64,000 nucleotides of DNA, from positions 806,001-870,000 of the forward strand of contig NZ_CP073015.1 of NCBI RefSeq assembly GCF_018080005.1, read 5' to 3'. Numbering within the stretch: position 1 is the first letter of the stretch; every line of letters starts with the position of its first letter. Both the position numbers and the translations under genes were made by a program. This document shows, piece after piece, positions 55,373-64,000 of the stretch. The notes beneath the pieces are model-generated. The model had not been told where the DNA came from, made no database searches, and worked only from the letters and a program-made list of their open reading frames with translations. The stretch comes from Flavobacterium sp. CS20. GTDB lineage: Bacteria; Bacteroidota; Bacteroidia; Flavobacteriales; Flavobacteriaceae.

Positions 55373-56527
55373 ATGGAAATAAGTTTTAATTATAAAGAAA
55401 TTGAAAACACATATTCTAAGTTTGAATGTTCAGACTTTAGAGATCGATATATTCCATTTGAATTATTTGAGAAGTATCTAAAAAAAAATATAGCTAACAC
55501 ATTTAGCACAGATATTATAGGATATTCTGAACAACATAAACCAATATACAGAATAGATGTCGGTCAGGGTTCTCAAAAAGTATTAATTTGGTCACAAATG
55601 CATGGCAATGAAAGCACCACGACCAAAGCACTTTTAGATTTTTTGAACTATGTACAGCTGAATCGCTCTCATTTTAATGTTCAAAGTCTGTTAAACTGCT
55701 GTCAATTAAGAATTGTACCGATGTTAAACCCCGATGGTGCTTCTTTATATACGCGAAAAAATGCAAATGATGTTGATTTAAATCGTGATGCTTCAAACAA
55801 AACCCAAATAGAAACCAAGTCTTTTTTTAAAGCCTTAAATGAATTCAAACCAGATTTTTGTTTTAATATGCACGATCAACGGACTATATTTAGTGCAGGT
55901 AAGAAAGAATATCCAGCAACCTTATCCTTTTTGTCGCCTTCGTATGATGAGCAATTAAATGTTAATTATGCTCGTAGAATCGGGATGAAGCTTATTGTTG
56001 CCGCTTATGAGGTTTTAATGCAAACTATACCTGATCAGATTGGTAGGTATGATGATACTCATAATATAAATTGCTTTGGCGATTATATTCAACATATGAA
56101 TATTCCAACAGTTTTGTTTGAAGCGGGTCATTTTGTCAATGATTACCAAAGGAATGAAACTCGAAAATACGTGCTTTTAAGTTATCTTAAAATGTTAGAA
56201 GTCGTAGCAAACAACAATATCCATAGCTATATTGATGAAAAGTATTTTCAAATTCCTTTAAATCAAAAATTATATTACGATTGCATCATTAAAAACGTTA
56301 AAAACTCTAATTCAAATTTTATAGGAATTCAATTTACAGAACACCTAAAAAATAAGAAAGTTATATTCCAGCCTTATGTTACGAGCCTTGAGGATTTATC
56401 TTTATGCTATGCACATAAATATCTTAATGCAGAACATAATAATGTTTTTATAAACGATTCTAATGAACTGAAAACCAACTTACTCATAAAAAAATTAAAT
56501 ATCAATCAAAAACTTGTGAACTTATAA
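55373..56527 (+). CDS. M14-family zinc carboxypeptidase-like protein
   Basis: From ATG 55373 the product is 384 residues. The zinc-binding motif HGNE is in SQMHGNESTTTKALLDF, the second zinc His in FNMHDQRTIF, and PMLNPDGASLYTRKN and VDLNRDA follow the carboxypeptidase pattern. The catalytic Glu is likely in VLFEAGHF. No signal peptide is visible. Family members cut peptide or peptidoglycan-type bonds. An earlier in-frame ATG at 55328 would lie upstream of the palindromic control sites and is rejected. Confidence 0.85.
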   Translation: MEISFNYKEIENTYSKFECSDFRDRYIPFELFEKYLKKNIANTFSTDIIGYSEQHKPIYRIDVGQGSQKVLIWSQMHGNESTTTKALLDFLNYVQLNRSHFNVQSLLNCCQLRIVPMLNPDGASLYTRKNANDVDLNRDASNKTQIETKSFFKALNEFKPDFCFNMHDQRTIFSAGKKEYPATLSFLSPSYDEQLNVNYARRIGMKLIVAAYEVLMQTIPDQIGRYDDTHNINCFGDYIQHMNIPTVLFEAGHFVNDYQRNETRKYVLLSYLKMLEVVANNNIHSYIDEKYFQIPLNQKLYYDCIIKNVKNSNSNFIGIQFTEHLKNKKVIFQPYVTSLEDLSLCYAHKYLNAEHNNVFINDSNELKTNLLIKKLNINQKLVNL

Positions 56528-56657
56528 TTTTATTTTTTTTAAAGTTACGAAAACCTTATAGTATTTCATAAAAAACATAAAAAACACTTGCTAATATTGA
56601 TAAATATTGAAAAAAAAGCATTATTTTTGTTTTTTTAATTTATTAAAACCATATGAT

Positions 56658-57137
56658 ATGCCAAAAATGAAATTAGACGAAACTGATCACCAGATTTTAG
56701 CAATGTTAATTGAAAACACCAGAACGCCATTTACGGATATTGCTAAAAAACTACTTATTTCAGCAGGAACAGTATATGTTCGAGTTAAGAAAATGGAAGA
56801 TGCTGGAATAATTACAGGGTCTAGTTTAATCGTAGATTACAAGAAATTAGGTTATACATTTATTGCTTATTTGGGTATATTTTTGAAAAAAACTTCTCAA
56901 ACTCAATTTGTTATCAATAGAATTTCTGAAATTCCAAATGTTACTGTAGCAAATATAACTACGGGCAAATACAATATTTTCTGCAAATTGAGAGCTAAAA
57001 ACACTGATCACGCCAAAAGTATCATTTTCAAGATAGATGATATTGAAGGGGTTCAACGAACCGAAACCATGATTTCATTAGAAGAAAGCATCAATGATAA
57101 AAAACGTTTGATACATTCTATTTTTGAAGAATTGTAA
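56658..57137 (+). CDS. Lrp/AsnC-family transcriptional regulator
   Basis: The start at ATG 56658 gives 159 residues beginning MPKMKLDETDHQILAML. An N-terminal winged helix (DIAKKLLISAGTVYVRVKKM) is followed by a RAM/AsnC ligand domain (VTVANITTGKYNIFCKLRA and IEGVQRTETMISLEE). Members bind amino acids and control metabolic genes, often forming octamers. An upstream in-frame start at 56607 would add an atypical Phe-rich piece. It follows the M14 gene by 130 bp and is closed by a terminator. Confidence 0.9.
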   Translation: MPKMKLDETDHQILAMLIENTRTPFTDIAKKLLISAGTVYVRVKKMEDAGIITGSSLIVDYKKLGYTFIAYLGIFLKKTSQTQFVINRISEIPNVTVANITTGKYNIFCKLRAKNTDHAKSIIFKIDDIEGVQRTETMISLEESINDKKRLIHSIFEEL

Positions 57138-57164
57138 ATCAAACAATCTGTTTTTTTTTTTTTT

Positions 57165-57192
57165 AAGCTACTGTTTGAAGTAGCTTTTTTTT
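57165..57192 (+). terminator. Terminator of the Lrp-family gene
   Basis: AAGCTACT (57165-57172) pairs with AGTAGCTT (57179-57186), followed by a T run to 57192. A long T tract also precedes the stem. Confidence 0.82.
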
Positions 57193-57544
57193 ATAGTTCC
57201 ATCAATCGATTATATTCTCGGAGTTCTTGTAGATTAATTTTGTTATTTGAATTTTTAATCAAATCCATAAAATACACAAAACTTTCAACACCTGTAATTA
57301 ACTGCACATCTTCCTCTTCGCCTTCAAGAGGTTCATCTGTTGGGATAGGAATGATAAAGTTTTCATTCTCTTCAATATGTTCATAAGCTAAACGAAGTGC
57401 CTTTGCAACTACGGGAAGCTTTTCTTTGACAGCATAGGCTCTTAAGTCTTTTAATTCTTCTACAATAGATATAGAAACCGAATCATTTTGTTGTACTTCG
57501 CTGACAATGTGTTCTATTTTTTGTTGTGCTTTTTTGTTTTTCAA
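57191..57544 (-). CDS. Conserved hypothetical protein
   Basis: This 117-residue acidic protein has no domain I recognise. The N-terminal two thirds look helical (IEHIVSEVQQNDSVSISIVE and YAVKEKLPVVAKALRLAYEH), followed by an acidic linker (DEPLEGEEEDV) and a short helical end. A -7-like box TATTTTTG lies at 57571-57564 on the minus strand, 20 bp before the start, which supports expression. Its stop overlaps the T run of the Lrp terminator. Confidence 0.6.
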   Translation of the reverse strand: MKNKKAQQKIEHIVSEVQQNDSVSISIVEELKDLRAYAVKEKLPVVAKALRLAYEHIEENENFIIPIPTDEPLEGEEEDVQLITGVESFVYFMDLIKNSNNKINLQELREYNRLMEL

Positions 57545-57693
57545 AATATCATATTTAAAGGCACAAAAATAAATTATTTATGAGATTATTGGACTTAAAA
57601 ACGTTTTTTAATGCTTTTTATCCTTTTAAATTTTAGTTAACTTTTATTTCTGCTTATTTTTGCAAACCTTTTAAACTAAAATAACACCTCTTT

Positions 57694-59193
57694 ATGTTGA
57701 CAAAAACAGCTGATAAAACCCTTTATGACTATCAAGAGAAAGATCTTGAAAAAATATTTGACCATATCGAGAATGAAAAAAACGATTTTAATTTATTGTA
57801 TCAGTTACCTACAGGTGGAGGAAAAACTGTTGTTTTTTCAGAAATTGTAAGACGCTATATTAATAAAACAGGTAAAAAAGTGATTGTGCTTACTCATAGA
57901 ATAGAGTTGTGTAAGCAAACTTCAAAAATGCTTAAAGAATTTGGCGTTCACAACAAGATCATTAACTCCCAAGTTAAAGAACTCAGCGATGACAATGACT
58001 ATATGTGTTTCGTCGCTATGGTAGAAACGCTTAATAACCGCCTTAATGATGAAAAAGTAACTTTAAAAAATATTGGATTAACCATAATTGACGAAGCACA
58101 TTATAATTCATTTACCAAACTTTTTAAGTTTTTTGAAAAAACCTTTTTACTCGGAGTAACAGCTACACCGTTAAGCTCGAACATAAAATTACCCATGTAC
58201 AAAAACTACGACAAACTTTTGGTGGGTGAGTCTATTCCTTCTCTGATCAAGCAGGGTTTTTTAGCTAAAGCAAAAACTTATACATACAACGTTGGCTTAA
58301 GTCAACTTCAAGTTGGTATTAATGGTGATTATACAGTAAAATCTTCAGAAGATTTGTACACCAATATGAATATGCAAACCAAACTCTTGCAAGCTTATGA
58401 AGAAAAATGCAAAGGCAAAAAAACGTTGATTTTCAATAATGGTATCAACACCTCTTGGTACGTTTATCACACTTTTAAAGAAGCAGGATACGAAATTAAG
58501 CACTTAGACAATACACATAATAAAAAAGAACGAAAAGCTATTCTTAAGTGGTTTAGGGAAAAACCCGACGCTATTTTAACTTCTGTAAGTATTTTGACAA
58601 CAGGCTTTGATGAACCTACAGTAGAAAACATTATTTTAAATCGTGCGACAAAATCTTTGACTTTATATTTTCAAATGATAGGTCGTGGCTCGCGTAAGTT
58701 ACCAAATAAAGATACGTTTAATGTGATTGATTTAGGAAATAATTTTGCACGTTTTGGTCCTTGGGATGCCAAAGTAGATTGGCAAATGATTTTTAAAAAT
58801 CCTGATTATTTCTTAGAAAATGTAGTTTCTGACGAAGAAATTGAAAGCCAGTTTGTTTATGAAATGCCCGAAGAAGTTCGAGAAAAATTCAAAAACACTG
58901 AAGATATAAGTTTTGATATTAAAAAACGCTATGACGAAACGGTAAACAACGGTGAAAAATCAAAATTAGTTCTTGAAGAATCTATAGCTCAACACGCACA
59001 AATGTGTGCAGAAAATTCTGAAGATGTATTTGATGCTCGTATTTTAGCCAGAGAGCTTAAAGAAGATATTCAAGACCGTATCAAGCAATATTCTAGATGT
59101 ATAATTAGAAATACAAAAAACTACAGAGATTGGCTTTATGAAGATTATACAAGAAAATTACGATCAAAAATAAATGAGATTTTTATGGACTAA
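57694..59193 (+). CDS. DEAD/DEAH-box superfamily 2 helicase
   Basis: The 499-residue protein has the SF2 motif series: LPTGGGKTVVFSEIV (motif I), IDEAH (II), GVTATP (III) and, in the second domain, TGFDEPTVENIILNR and MIGRGSRKLPNK (motif VI). The order resembles type III restriction or RecQ-like helicase cores but there is no nuclease or zinc domain. A C-terminal helical part of about 120 residues follows. It should unwind or move along nucleic acid using ATP. A -7-like box TATTTTTG lies at 57655-57662. Confidence 0.88.
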   Translation: MLTKTADKTLYDYQEKDLEKIFDHIENEKNDFNLLYQLPTGGGKTVVFSEIVRRYINKTGKKVIVLTHRIELCKQTSKMLKEFGVHNKIINSQVKELSDDNDYMCFVAMVETLNNRLNDEKVTLKNIGLTIIDEAHYNSFTKLFKFFEKTFLLGVTATPLSSNIKLPMYKNYDKLLVGESIPSLIKQGFLAKAKTYTYNVGLSQLQVGINGDYTVKSSEDLYTNMNMQTKLLQAYEEKCKGKKTLIFNNGINTSWYVYHTFKEAGYEIKHLDNTHNKKERKAILKWFREKPDAILTSVSILTTGFDEPTVENIILNRATKSLTLYFQMIGRGSRKLPNKDTFNVIDLGNNFARFGPWDAKVDWQMIFKNPDYFLENVVSDEEIESQFVYEMPEEVREKFKNTEDISFDIKKRYDETVNNGEKSKLVLEESIAQHAQMCAENSEDVFDARILARELKEDIQDRIKQYSRCIIRNTKNYRDWLYEDYTRKLRSKINEIFMD

Positions 59194-59814
59194 TTAAAGT
59201 ACACCAAAAATTAAGAGTCCATAAATTAAAAACCGTAAAAAACGCAATAAACCAAACACCAAAAAACTTCCAAAAGGAAACTTTATAATGCCAGCAGCAA
59301 TACTTGAAATGGCAAAAGGCAAGGGGAGAAGTGCACCAGCTATAATCAACAATCCACCCCATTTTCTCATGTTTTTGATATGTTTAGCCATTTTGACTTC
59401 CAAATAGACAAAAACTTTTGGAATATTTGCAATACCACGACCAAAAAAATAAGATAAAACACCACCGAGATACGATAGAGTTGCTAGAATACTCAAGAAA
59501 AACCAAGGATATTCATTTTTACCACTCCAAGCAATAAAAATTTCAGGCGGAATTAAGCCTAAAATAGATTCAGATGCAAAAAACACTCCAAATACTCCTA
59601 CGGGGTGAAAGTTTTCTGTAATATACAATAGAATATCATTGACATCTATCACAAAAAAATGTATGCAGAGTAGTATCACTACAAATACTATAACAGGTGG
59701 TGTAGCTTTAAGTAAACTTCTTCCTATAAAATTATAAAACCCCGTATAAGTATAATACTGATGCAGTAATTTCCAACGTGGTTTTTTTTGATGTTTTTTT
59801 GGAGTGTTTTCCAT
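59194..59814 (-). CDS. DedA/VTT-domain membrane protein
   Basis: The 206-residue product has a basic cytoplasmic N-terminus and about five membrane segments. The VTT core includes GLIPPEIFIAWSG and LGGVLSYFFGRGI, with LIIAGALLPLPFAISSIAAG as the conserved second half. DedA-family proteins help move lipid carriers or phospholipids across the inner membrane. The gene ends directly at the helicase stop (convergent) with no room for a terminator. A -7-like TACATTTG at 59840-59833 lies about 20 bp upstream. Confidence 0.78.
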   Translation of the reverse strand: MENTPKKHQKKPRWKLLHQYYTYTGFYNFIGRSLLKATPPVIVFVVILLCIHFFVIDVNDILLYITENFHPVGVFGVFFASESILGLIPPEIFIAWSGKNEYPWFFLSILATLSYLGGVLSYFFGRGIANIPKVFVYLEVKMAKHIKNMRKWGGLLIIAGALLPLPFAISSIAAGIIKFPFGSFLVFGLLRFLRFLIYGLLIFGVL

Positions 59815-59894
59815 TAAAAATAATTAAAATTACAAATGTAGTTTTTCAAAAAATATTTCATTAACTTATAAGATAAATAATTATTGTTTATATC

Positions 59895-61106
59895 TTATAA
59901 TTCTGTTTTAATTTTTGGTATATATTTTATTCGCTGAGCATTCAAAATACAAAGTAAAACAAAAATGGATAAGCTGATCATAATAATTTTTATGCTTAAT
60001 CCCATATCGATCATTTGACCGATAAGCAATGGACCAAGAGCTGTGCTGAGCACCATAAACATTGTGAATAAACTTCTAATGGTTCCTAATTTTTTAACTC
60101 CGTAAATTTCAGCCAAAACCGACGTTTTTATGGTGCCTGACATCCCAACGGTAATTCCCATCAAAATCAAAAAGACAAGTGCACCAACAATAGAATTGAT
60201 ATAAGCAAAAGCCAGCAAACCTAATATAATTGGTATCAAATAAAACCTAAACAAAGTTTTAGCCGTAAATCGGTCAACCCAAAGCCCACCAAAAAGCGAA
60301 AACAACAATCGCGTTATGGCATAAACCGTAAAAAATGAAGCATACAAGGCAACATTCCATCCCTTTTGTTCTACAAAAACGTATTGATAAAAAACCACTG
60401 CAGTTGTCGTAAAACTCAATACAAAACTCGTAGGCATCAAAATTAAAAAACGCTTGTCTTTTACAATATCAAAAAAATCTTTGAACAGAGTTTTGGAACT
60501 CGGTTTAAATTTATTGAGTTGTTGATCAAAATGACTTAAATCTGTAAATTTCAAACGAATTAGATACAGCAATAATAAAACACCACTGCCAATCATTGCG
60601 ATACGCCAATTAAAATACGCAATGGTACTGACTATGATAATTGGCAAAATGGCTTCACCAACCGAAAAACCCAATGTAGAAAAACTAATAGCTTTGCCAC
60701 GGTCTTTATCATAATATTTGGATAAAATCGTAAAACTGATATGGCTTAACATACCTTGACCGCTTAATCTTAAGCCTATTAACGCTAAAAATACAAAAGC
60801 CAAGTGATAAGAAAATCCCATCAAAATACAGCACAATGCCAAAGCCAAAATGGTAAAAAAACTGACTTTCTTAACAGGTATATGATCAACCGTATGACCT
60901 ATACTGAGCATAATTAATGACGAAGCCACCGTGCAAATAGCGTAAATTGCACCAAAAGTTCCTTCTGTAATCTCAAAAGTTTTTGTGATGTGAATAACAT
61001 AAAGTGAAATTAAATACGTCTGTCCAAAACTTGACAAAAACGTCAATAACCACCCAAAACTCAAAGGTTTTAAATTATAGCGAATAAATTTCAAAAACTG
61101 AATCAT
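59895..61106 (-). CDS. Major facilitator superfamily transporter
   Basis: The 403-residue protein has about twelve membrane segments. The cytoplasmic loop after the second segment has HTVDHIPVKKV, and the repeat in the second half has GGLWVDRFTAKTLF, fitting the MFS loop motif. No substrate-specific motif is recognised. A TATTTTTG box at 61131-61124 on the minus strand lies 18 bp before the start. It lies 48 bp downstream of the MscS gene on the same strand. Confidence 0.85.
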   Translation of the reverse strand: MIQFLKFIRYNLKPLSFGWLLTFLSSFGQTYLISLYVIHITKTFEITEGTFGAIYAICTVASSLIMLSIGHTVDHIPVKKVSFFTILALALCCILMGFSYHLAFVFLALIGLRLSGQGMLSHISFTILSKYYDKDRGKAISFSTLGFSVGEAILPIIIVSTIAYFNWRIAMIGSGVLLLLYLIRLKFTDLSHFDQQLNKFKPSSKTLFKDFFDIVKDKRFLILMPTSFVLSFTTTAVVFYQYVFVEQKGWNVALYASFFTVYAITRLLFSLFGGLWVDRFTAKTLFRFYLIPIILGLLAFAYINSIVGALVFLILMGITVGMSGTIKTSVLAEIYGVKKLGTIRSLFTMFMVLSTALGPLLIGQMIDMGLSIKIIMISLSIFVLLCILNAQRIKYIPKIKTEL

Positions 61107-61154
61107 GCCTATTTTCCAAGGTGCAAAAATAGGGTTTTAAACCGCGTTGAGACG

Positions 61155-62417
61155 TTAAGTTTTAATTAAATCTAAGTCTTTACCGCTTGGAAGTTCAAAG
61201 GCTTCAAGCTCAAAATAAGGGATAGATGCCAGCAGATGATCAAAAATATCGGCAATGATATATTCGTAGTTTTTCCAAATTTTATCAACACTAAAACAAT
61301 AAATTTCTAATGGCACGCCTTGAGCGGTTGGTGCCAGTTGTCGAGTCATAATGGTCATATCATCACTCACAGCAGAATTTTGGTGCAAATATTCATCAAT
61401 ATATTTTCTAAATACACCAAAATTGGTTTGGTTCCTGCCGTTAATAGTCAAGCTTTTATCTATGTTATTAGATTTGTTGTAGTCATCAATATCAGCTTGT
61501 CGATGTTCTATATAATCACTAATAAGCTGAATACCTTTAAGCTTTTGAAATAAATCTTCATCAACAAATTTTATGCTGTTGGCTTTGATGATAATAGCCC
61601 GTTTTATTCTTCTACCGCCAGATTCACTCATTCCACGCCAGTTTTTAAACGAATCTGATATCAAGTAATAGGTTGGAATAGTGGTGATGGTTTTATCAAA
61701 ATTTCTCACTTTCACAGAAGCCAAATTGATTTCAAACACATCGCCATCGGCACCGTATTTTTCCATCGTGATCCAATCGCCTATTCTTACCGTGTCATTA
61801 GTCGCTACTTGAATACTGGCTACAAAACCGAGAATAGTATCTTTAAATACCAATAAAATGACTGCTGAAACCGTTCCTAAACCAATTAAAAACTTCATCA
61901 ATGGTTTACCAGTAACAATTGAAAAAATAATGATAATCCCAATAATCCAAAGCAAAATCATAAAGACTTGAATGTAGCTTTCTATAGGTTTATCTTTAAA
62001 ATTGTCAAGTGTTTTGAGATAATCTTTTATGGTTTTTAAGAAGCTTCTTATGGTCCAAATCGTAAACACAACTAAAAATATTTGAACAATCTTGCTTACC
62101 ACATTTTCAAAAACAGGAAAATCTATATATAATTCGTCTGTAAAAGCAGATATAATGTAAAAAACAAGAAGATTTGATAGGTTGACAAAAGTTTTATTTT
62201 GAACCAACAAATCATCAAAATGGGTTTTAGATTTTTTGGCAAATCTATTGACCAAATTTAAACCAACGCCTCTCAAAATTCTATATAATAAATACGATAG
62301 AATGACAAGGATGATAGTATTTACTAAAGCATTTAAAATCAGTAGGTATGTATCATTAAAATCTGTATTAGATTTTATTATATCATAAACAAAATGAATA
62401 GGCGTTTGCGGTTTCAT
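61155..62417 (-). CDS. Mechanosensitive ion channel (MscS family)
   Basis: The 420-residue product has about five membrane segments and the MscS pore and beta domains: GLGTVSAVILLVFKDTILGF, then ATNDTVRIGDWITMEKYGADG and VKVRNFDKTITTIPTYYL. It resembles the YbdG type rather than the short MscS. It releases solutes on osmotic downshock. A TATATTTG -7 box at 62444-62437 on the minus strand lies 20 bp before the start. Confidence 0.9.
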   Translation of the reverse strand: MKPQTPIHFVYDIIKSNTDFNDTYLLILNALVNTIILVILSYLLYRILRGVGLNLVNRFAKKSKTHFDDLLVQNKTFVNLSNLLVFYIISAFTDELYIDFPVFENVVSKIVQIFLVVFTIWTIRSFLKTIKDYLKTLDNFKDKPIESYIQVFMILLWIIGIIIIFSIVTGKPLMKFLIGLGTVSAVILLVFKDTILGFVASIQVATNDTVRIGDWITMEKYGADGDVFEINLASVKVRNFDKTITTIPTYYLISDSFKNWRGMSESGGRRIKRAIIIKANSIKFVDEDLFQKLKGIQLISDYIEHRQADIDDYNKSNNIDKSLTINGRNQTNFGVFRKYIDEYLHQNSAVSDDMTIMTRQLAPTAQGVPLEIYCFSVDKIWKNYEYIIADIFDHLLASIPYFELEAFELPSGKDLDLIKT

Positions 62418-62475
62418 ATGAAAGACATTTTGAATTCAAATATAAATTAATAAAATCGTTATTCAATATTTTATT

Positions 62476-62836
62476 ATGCTTAAGAATTTACTAAGTTTAA
62501 AAATCATTCTGTTTTTAATTGTTGTATTTCTGGTAGCATTTCTCATTTTTAAAGATTTTATTTTAGGAAATGAACAAGAAGAATACCACTATAAATTAAC
62601 CAGAATTTATGCCATCATCATTAATTCATCATCCTAACAATAAAGATTTTTACATACTCGACGGCTGGCATATGAGATTACTCATTTTAGATTCTACATT
62701 AAAACCTAAAACCATTTGCAACCTCAATGATGCAGAATTAACACAAGCAATTTTATAAAGACAAACACTTTATATCAACAGAATCCAATCAAGGCGTTAC
62801 ACCACATATTTATGAGATTGAACTTAATCAATAGCT
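62476..62836 (+). pseudogene. Decayed gene region, unrecognised
   Basis: The first frame (62476-62637) encodes 53 residues with one membrane segment (LSLKIILFLIVVFLVAFLIF). A second frame (62609-62758) continues with NKDFYILDGWHMRLLILD. A third, from about 62751, carries FYKDKHFISTESNQGV and ends in a stop at about 62836. Together they look like one short membrane-anchored protein broken by two frame changes. I do not recognise the family. Confidence 0.4.
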
Positions 62837-62891
62837 TGGTTTTATCAGTTTTACAATTGCGTTTTGGTTTAAGTTAATAAATCAAAAAAAA

Positions 62892-63374
62892 TTAATTTTC
62901 ATTTACTTGTTCAAGTATATAAAAAATTAATTTCTTACTAATCCATACATTTTTATTAGTTAATTCGAAAAGTATAGGTTTTATTTCCTCAATAATCCCA
63001 TTTTTTTTGGCTTTAATTAAAACACCAATGGTTCCAGTTACTTTTAATTTTGAATGCATAGCGTGATATCTACCAAGTTTTTCATCGATAATAATCAAAT
63101 TTGCGTCCAATTCTGTTGCAAGTATTATTGTTTCAGCTTCACCAGCGTCTAAATCAAGAAAAAAAATTAAGTGCTGTTTTATCCTTTATATCAACAATTT
63201 CTATCCAATCGATTTTGGATAAATCTTGATAGTATGCTTTATCTTTTCAGCTTCAATCTCTTGATATACAGCATTTGGTATAATCACTTTAGTATATAAT
63301 TGTTTTAAAATATCTAAAAGTGATAATTTTAGTAGTGAAATTATAGGCGTTGTATTTGAAACAACTTTATGCAT
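62892..63374 (-). pseudogene. DUF3368 PIN-domain toxin with two homopolymer frame breaks
   Basis: The N-terminal part starts at ATG 63374 with HKVVSNTTPIISLLKL. The C-terminal part (63110-62892) has LIIIDEKLGRYHAMH and LKVTGTIGVLIKAKKNGI, the conserved end of DUF3368 PIN nucleases. Between them DLDAGEAETIILATEL is readable in the same frame as the C-terminal part. Two single-base changes, one in an A run near 63250 and one in the eight-base run near 63159-63166, separate the pieces. If these are real the toxin is dead; if they are sequence errors the gene is normal. It overlaps the antitoxin gene by 8 bp. Confidence 0.72.
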
Positions 63375-63624
63375 TTGAAATATCATCTCTTAAATTGTCA
63401 TAGTCATATTGACTAAAAAGAGAAACTTTATATTTTGATAATAATTCAATAAAATCTATTCTGCTTATTCCTAATACATTGGTGGCTGTACCAGACGATA
63501 TTTTCCCCAACCCAAATAGTTTTACCAAAGAACTGATTTTTATTTCATTCTCAAAATCTTTATCACTCAATTTTAAAGAATGGGCTAAAGATTTAGGATA
63601 TTCTATTTTTATCATACCATCCAT
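63367..63624 (-). CDS. UPF0175-family antitoxin
   Basis: The 85-residue protein has the UPF0175 pattern: a short N-terminal strand, EIKISSLVKLFGLGKISSGTA and NVLGISRIDFIELLSKYKVS, a helix-turn-helix like part. Partners of DUF3368 PIN proteins in two-gene operons usually belong to this family and act as antitoxin and repressor. The gene may start at 63624 or at the ATG three codons later. It overlaps the toxin gene (AATGCATAA). Confidence 0.75.
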   Translation of the reverse strand: MDGMIKIEYPKSLAHSLKLSDKDFENEIKISSLVKLFGLGKISSGTATNVLGISRIDFIELLSKYKVSLFSQYDYDNLRDDISNA

Positions 63625-63703
63625 AACTCTTTTTAAACAAAAATACTAAATTTAAATTATTAACATAGCGGTAATATATAGTAATATTTCTTATAATAGC
63701 CAC

Positions 63704-64000
63704 ATGGAAAAAACAGACTTTAGAAAACTTACAAGTTCAGAACGTTACCAGTTTAGAAAACGTGCAGTAACTTTAGTAAAATCAGGAAAAAAACAAAAAG
63801 AGATCGCTTCATTATTTGGAGTCAGACCAGCAACAGTTAGCAGTTGGATGAAATCTTATAAGCTTGACGGCAATAAAGCTTTAAAGGAAAATACCAGAGG
63901 TGTTAAATCCGAAGACAAAAAATTGCTTTCTACGGCTCAAGAAAAAGAGATACAAAAGATGATAATAGATGTTATGCCAGATCAATTGAAATTAGACTAT
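63704..64000 (+). mobile_element. IS630-type transposase, N-terminal part (runs off the window)
   Basis: From ATG 63704 the frame is open to the window end (99 codons). The N-terminus has a helix-turn-helix of the IS630/Tc1 type: VKSGKKQKEIASLFGVRPAT followed by SSWMKSYKLDG. The following KENTRGVKSEDKKLLST and EKEIQKMI segments fit the linker of IS630 transposases. The catalytic DDE domain lies outside the window. The left end of the element should be in 63625-63703, but no inverted repeat can be checked without the right end. Confidence 0.75.

Noticed and set aside
1..64000. tRNA or rRNA genes
   Set aside because: No cloverleaf-like arrangement with a TTCRA arm and CCA-side stem, and no rRNA-like stretch, was recognised on either strand by eye.

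Overview
This window looks like the chromosome of a marine-type member of the Flavobacteriaceae (Bacteroidota). The evidence is low GC, A-rich leaders without Shine-Dalgarno sequences, -7 boxes of the form TAnnTTTG, and characteristic protein families: an LptD-like OstA protein, a Wzc-type kinase with a Tyr/Gly tail, a 126-codon HU-like protein, a GlgE glycogen module and tandem DUF368 proteins. No rRNA, tRNA or CRISPR array was recognised. The assignment rests on reading protein families, not on a database search.

Layout. 1-2.4 kb: the end of a BadF/NagK-type sugar kinase, then pgi (frame-broken). 2.5-4.6 kb: a dense array of short inverted and direct repeats with a small GIY-YIG nuclease gene inside it. 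4.6-20.7 kb: a surface polysaccharide locus. It holds an LpxH-like phosphoesterase, Wza/Wzc-type export proteins, a Wzm/Wzt ABC exporter, three sulfotransferase-like genes (one internally deleted), a cassette for a 3-acylamino-3,6-dideoxyhexose (ketoisomerase, MaoC hydratase, LpxA-like acyltransferase, DegT aminotransferase), four glycosyltransferases and the stub of an MBOAT acyltransferase. 21.0-24.1 kb: two more repeat arrays around a frame-broken HU-like gene. 24.1-31.1 kb: housekeeping genes clpC, gyrA (frame-broken), a TPR protein and hpf.

31.3-41.9 kb: the glucan operon glgE, maltokinase, glgB and a GH31 glucosidase, followed by two DUF368 membrane proteins and aroE. 41.9-46.8 kb, minus strand: lptD, ridA and a frame-broken sodium/solute symporter. 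46.8-51.5 kb, plus strand: amidase, MlaD-like protein, Fe-S oxidoreductase, HAD phosphatase and CCG-domain protein. 51.6-54.2 kb: pnp and rpsO. 54.3-57.5 kb: a lipoprotein and XRE regulator divergent from an M14 peptidase, then an Lrp-family regulator and a small unknown protein. 57.7-62.4 kb: DEAD/DEAH helicase, DedA-like protein, MFS transporter and MscS channel. 62.5-64.0 kb: a decayed region, a UPF0175/DUF3368 toxin-antitoxin pair with a broken toxin, and the start of an IS630-type transposase running off the window.

The points most worth following are: (1) the repeat arrays, whose units keep conserved ends around variable cores, with a GIY-YIG nuclease embedded in one; (2) the ketoisomerase-MaoC-acyltransferase-aminotransferase cassette, which predicts a hydroxyacylated amino sugar; (3) four TTTACATTTGTAAA-like palindromes between the XRE regulator and the M14 peptidase; (4) single-base frame breaks in several conserved genes, two of them (pgi, gyrA) at the same CTGCA context. 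The frame breaks more likely reflect sequence errors than biology, because gyrA is essential.
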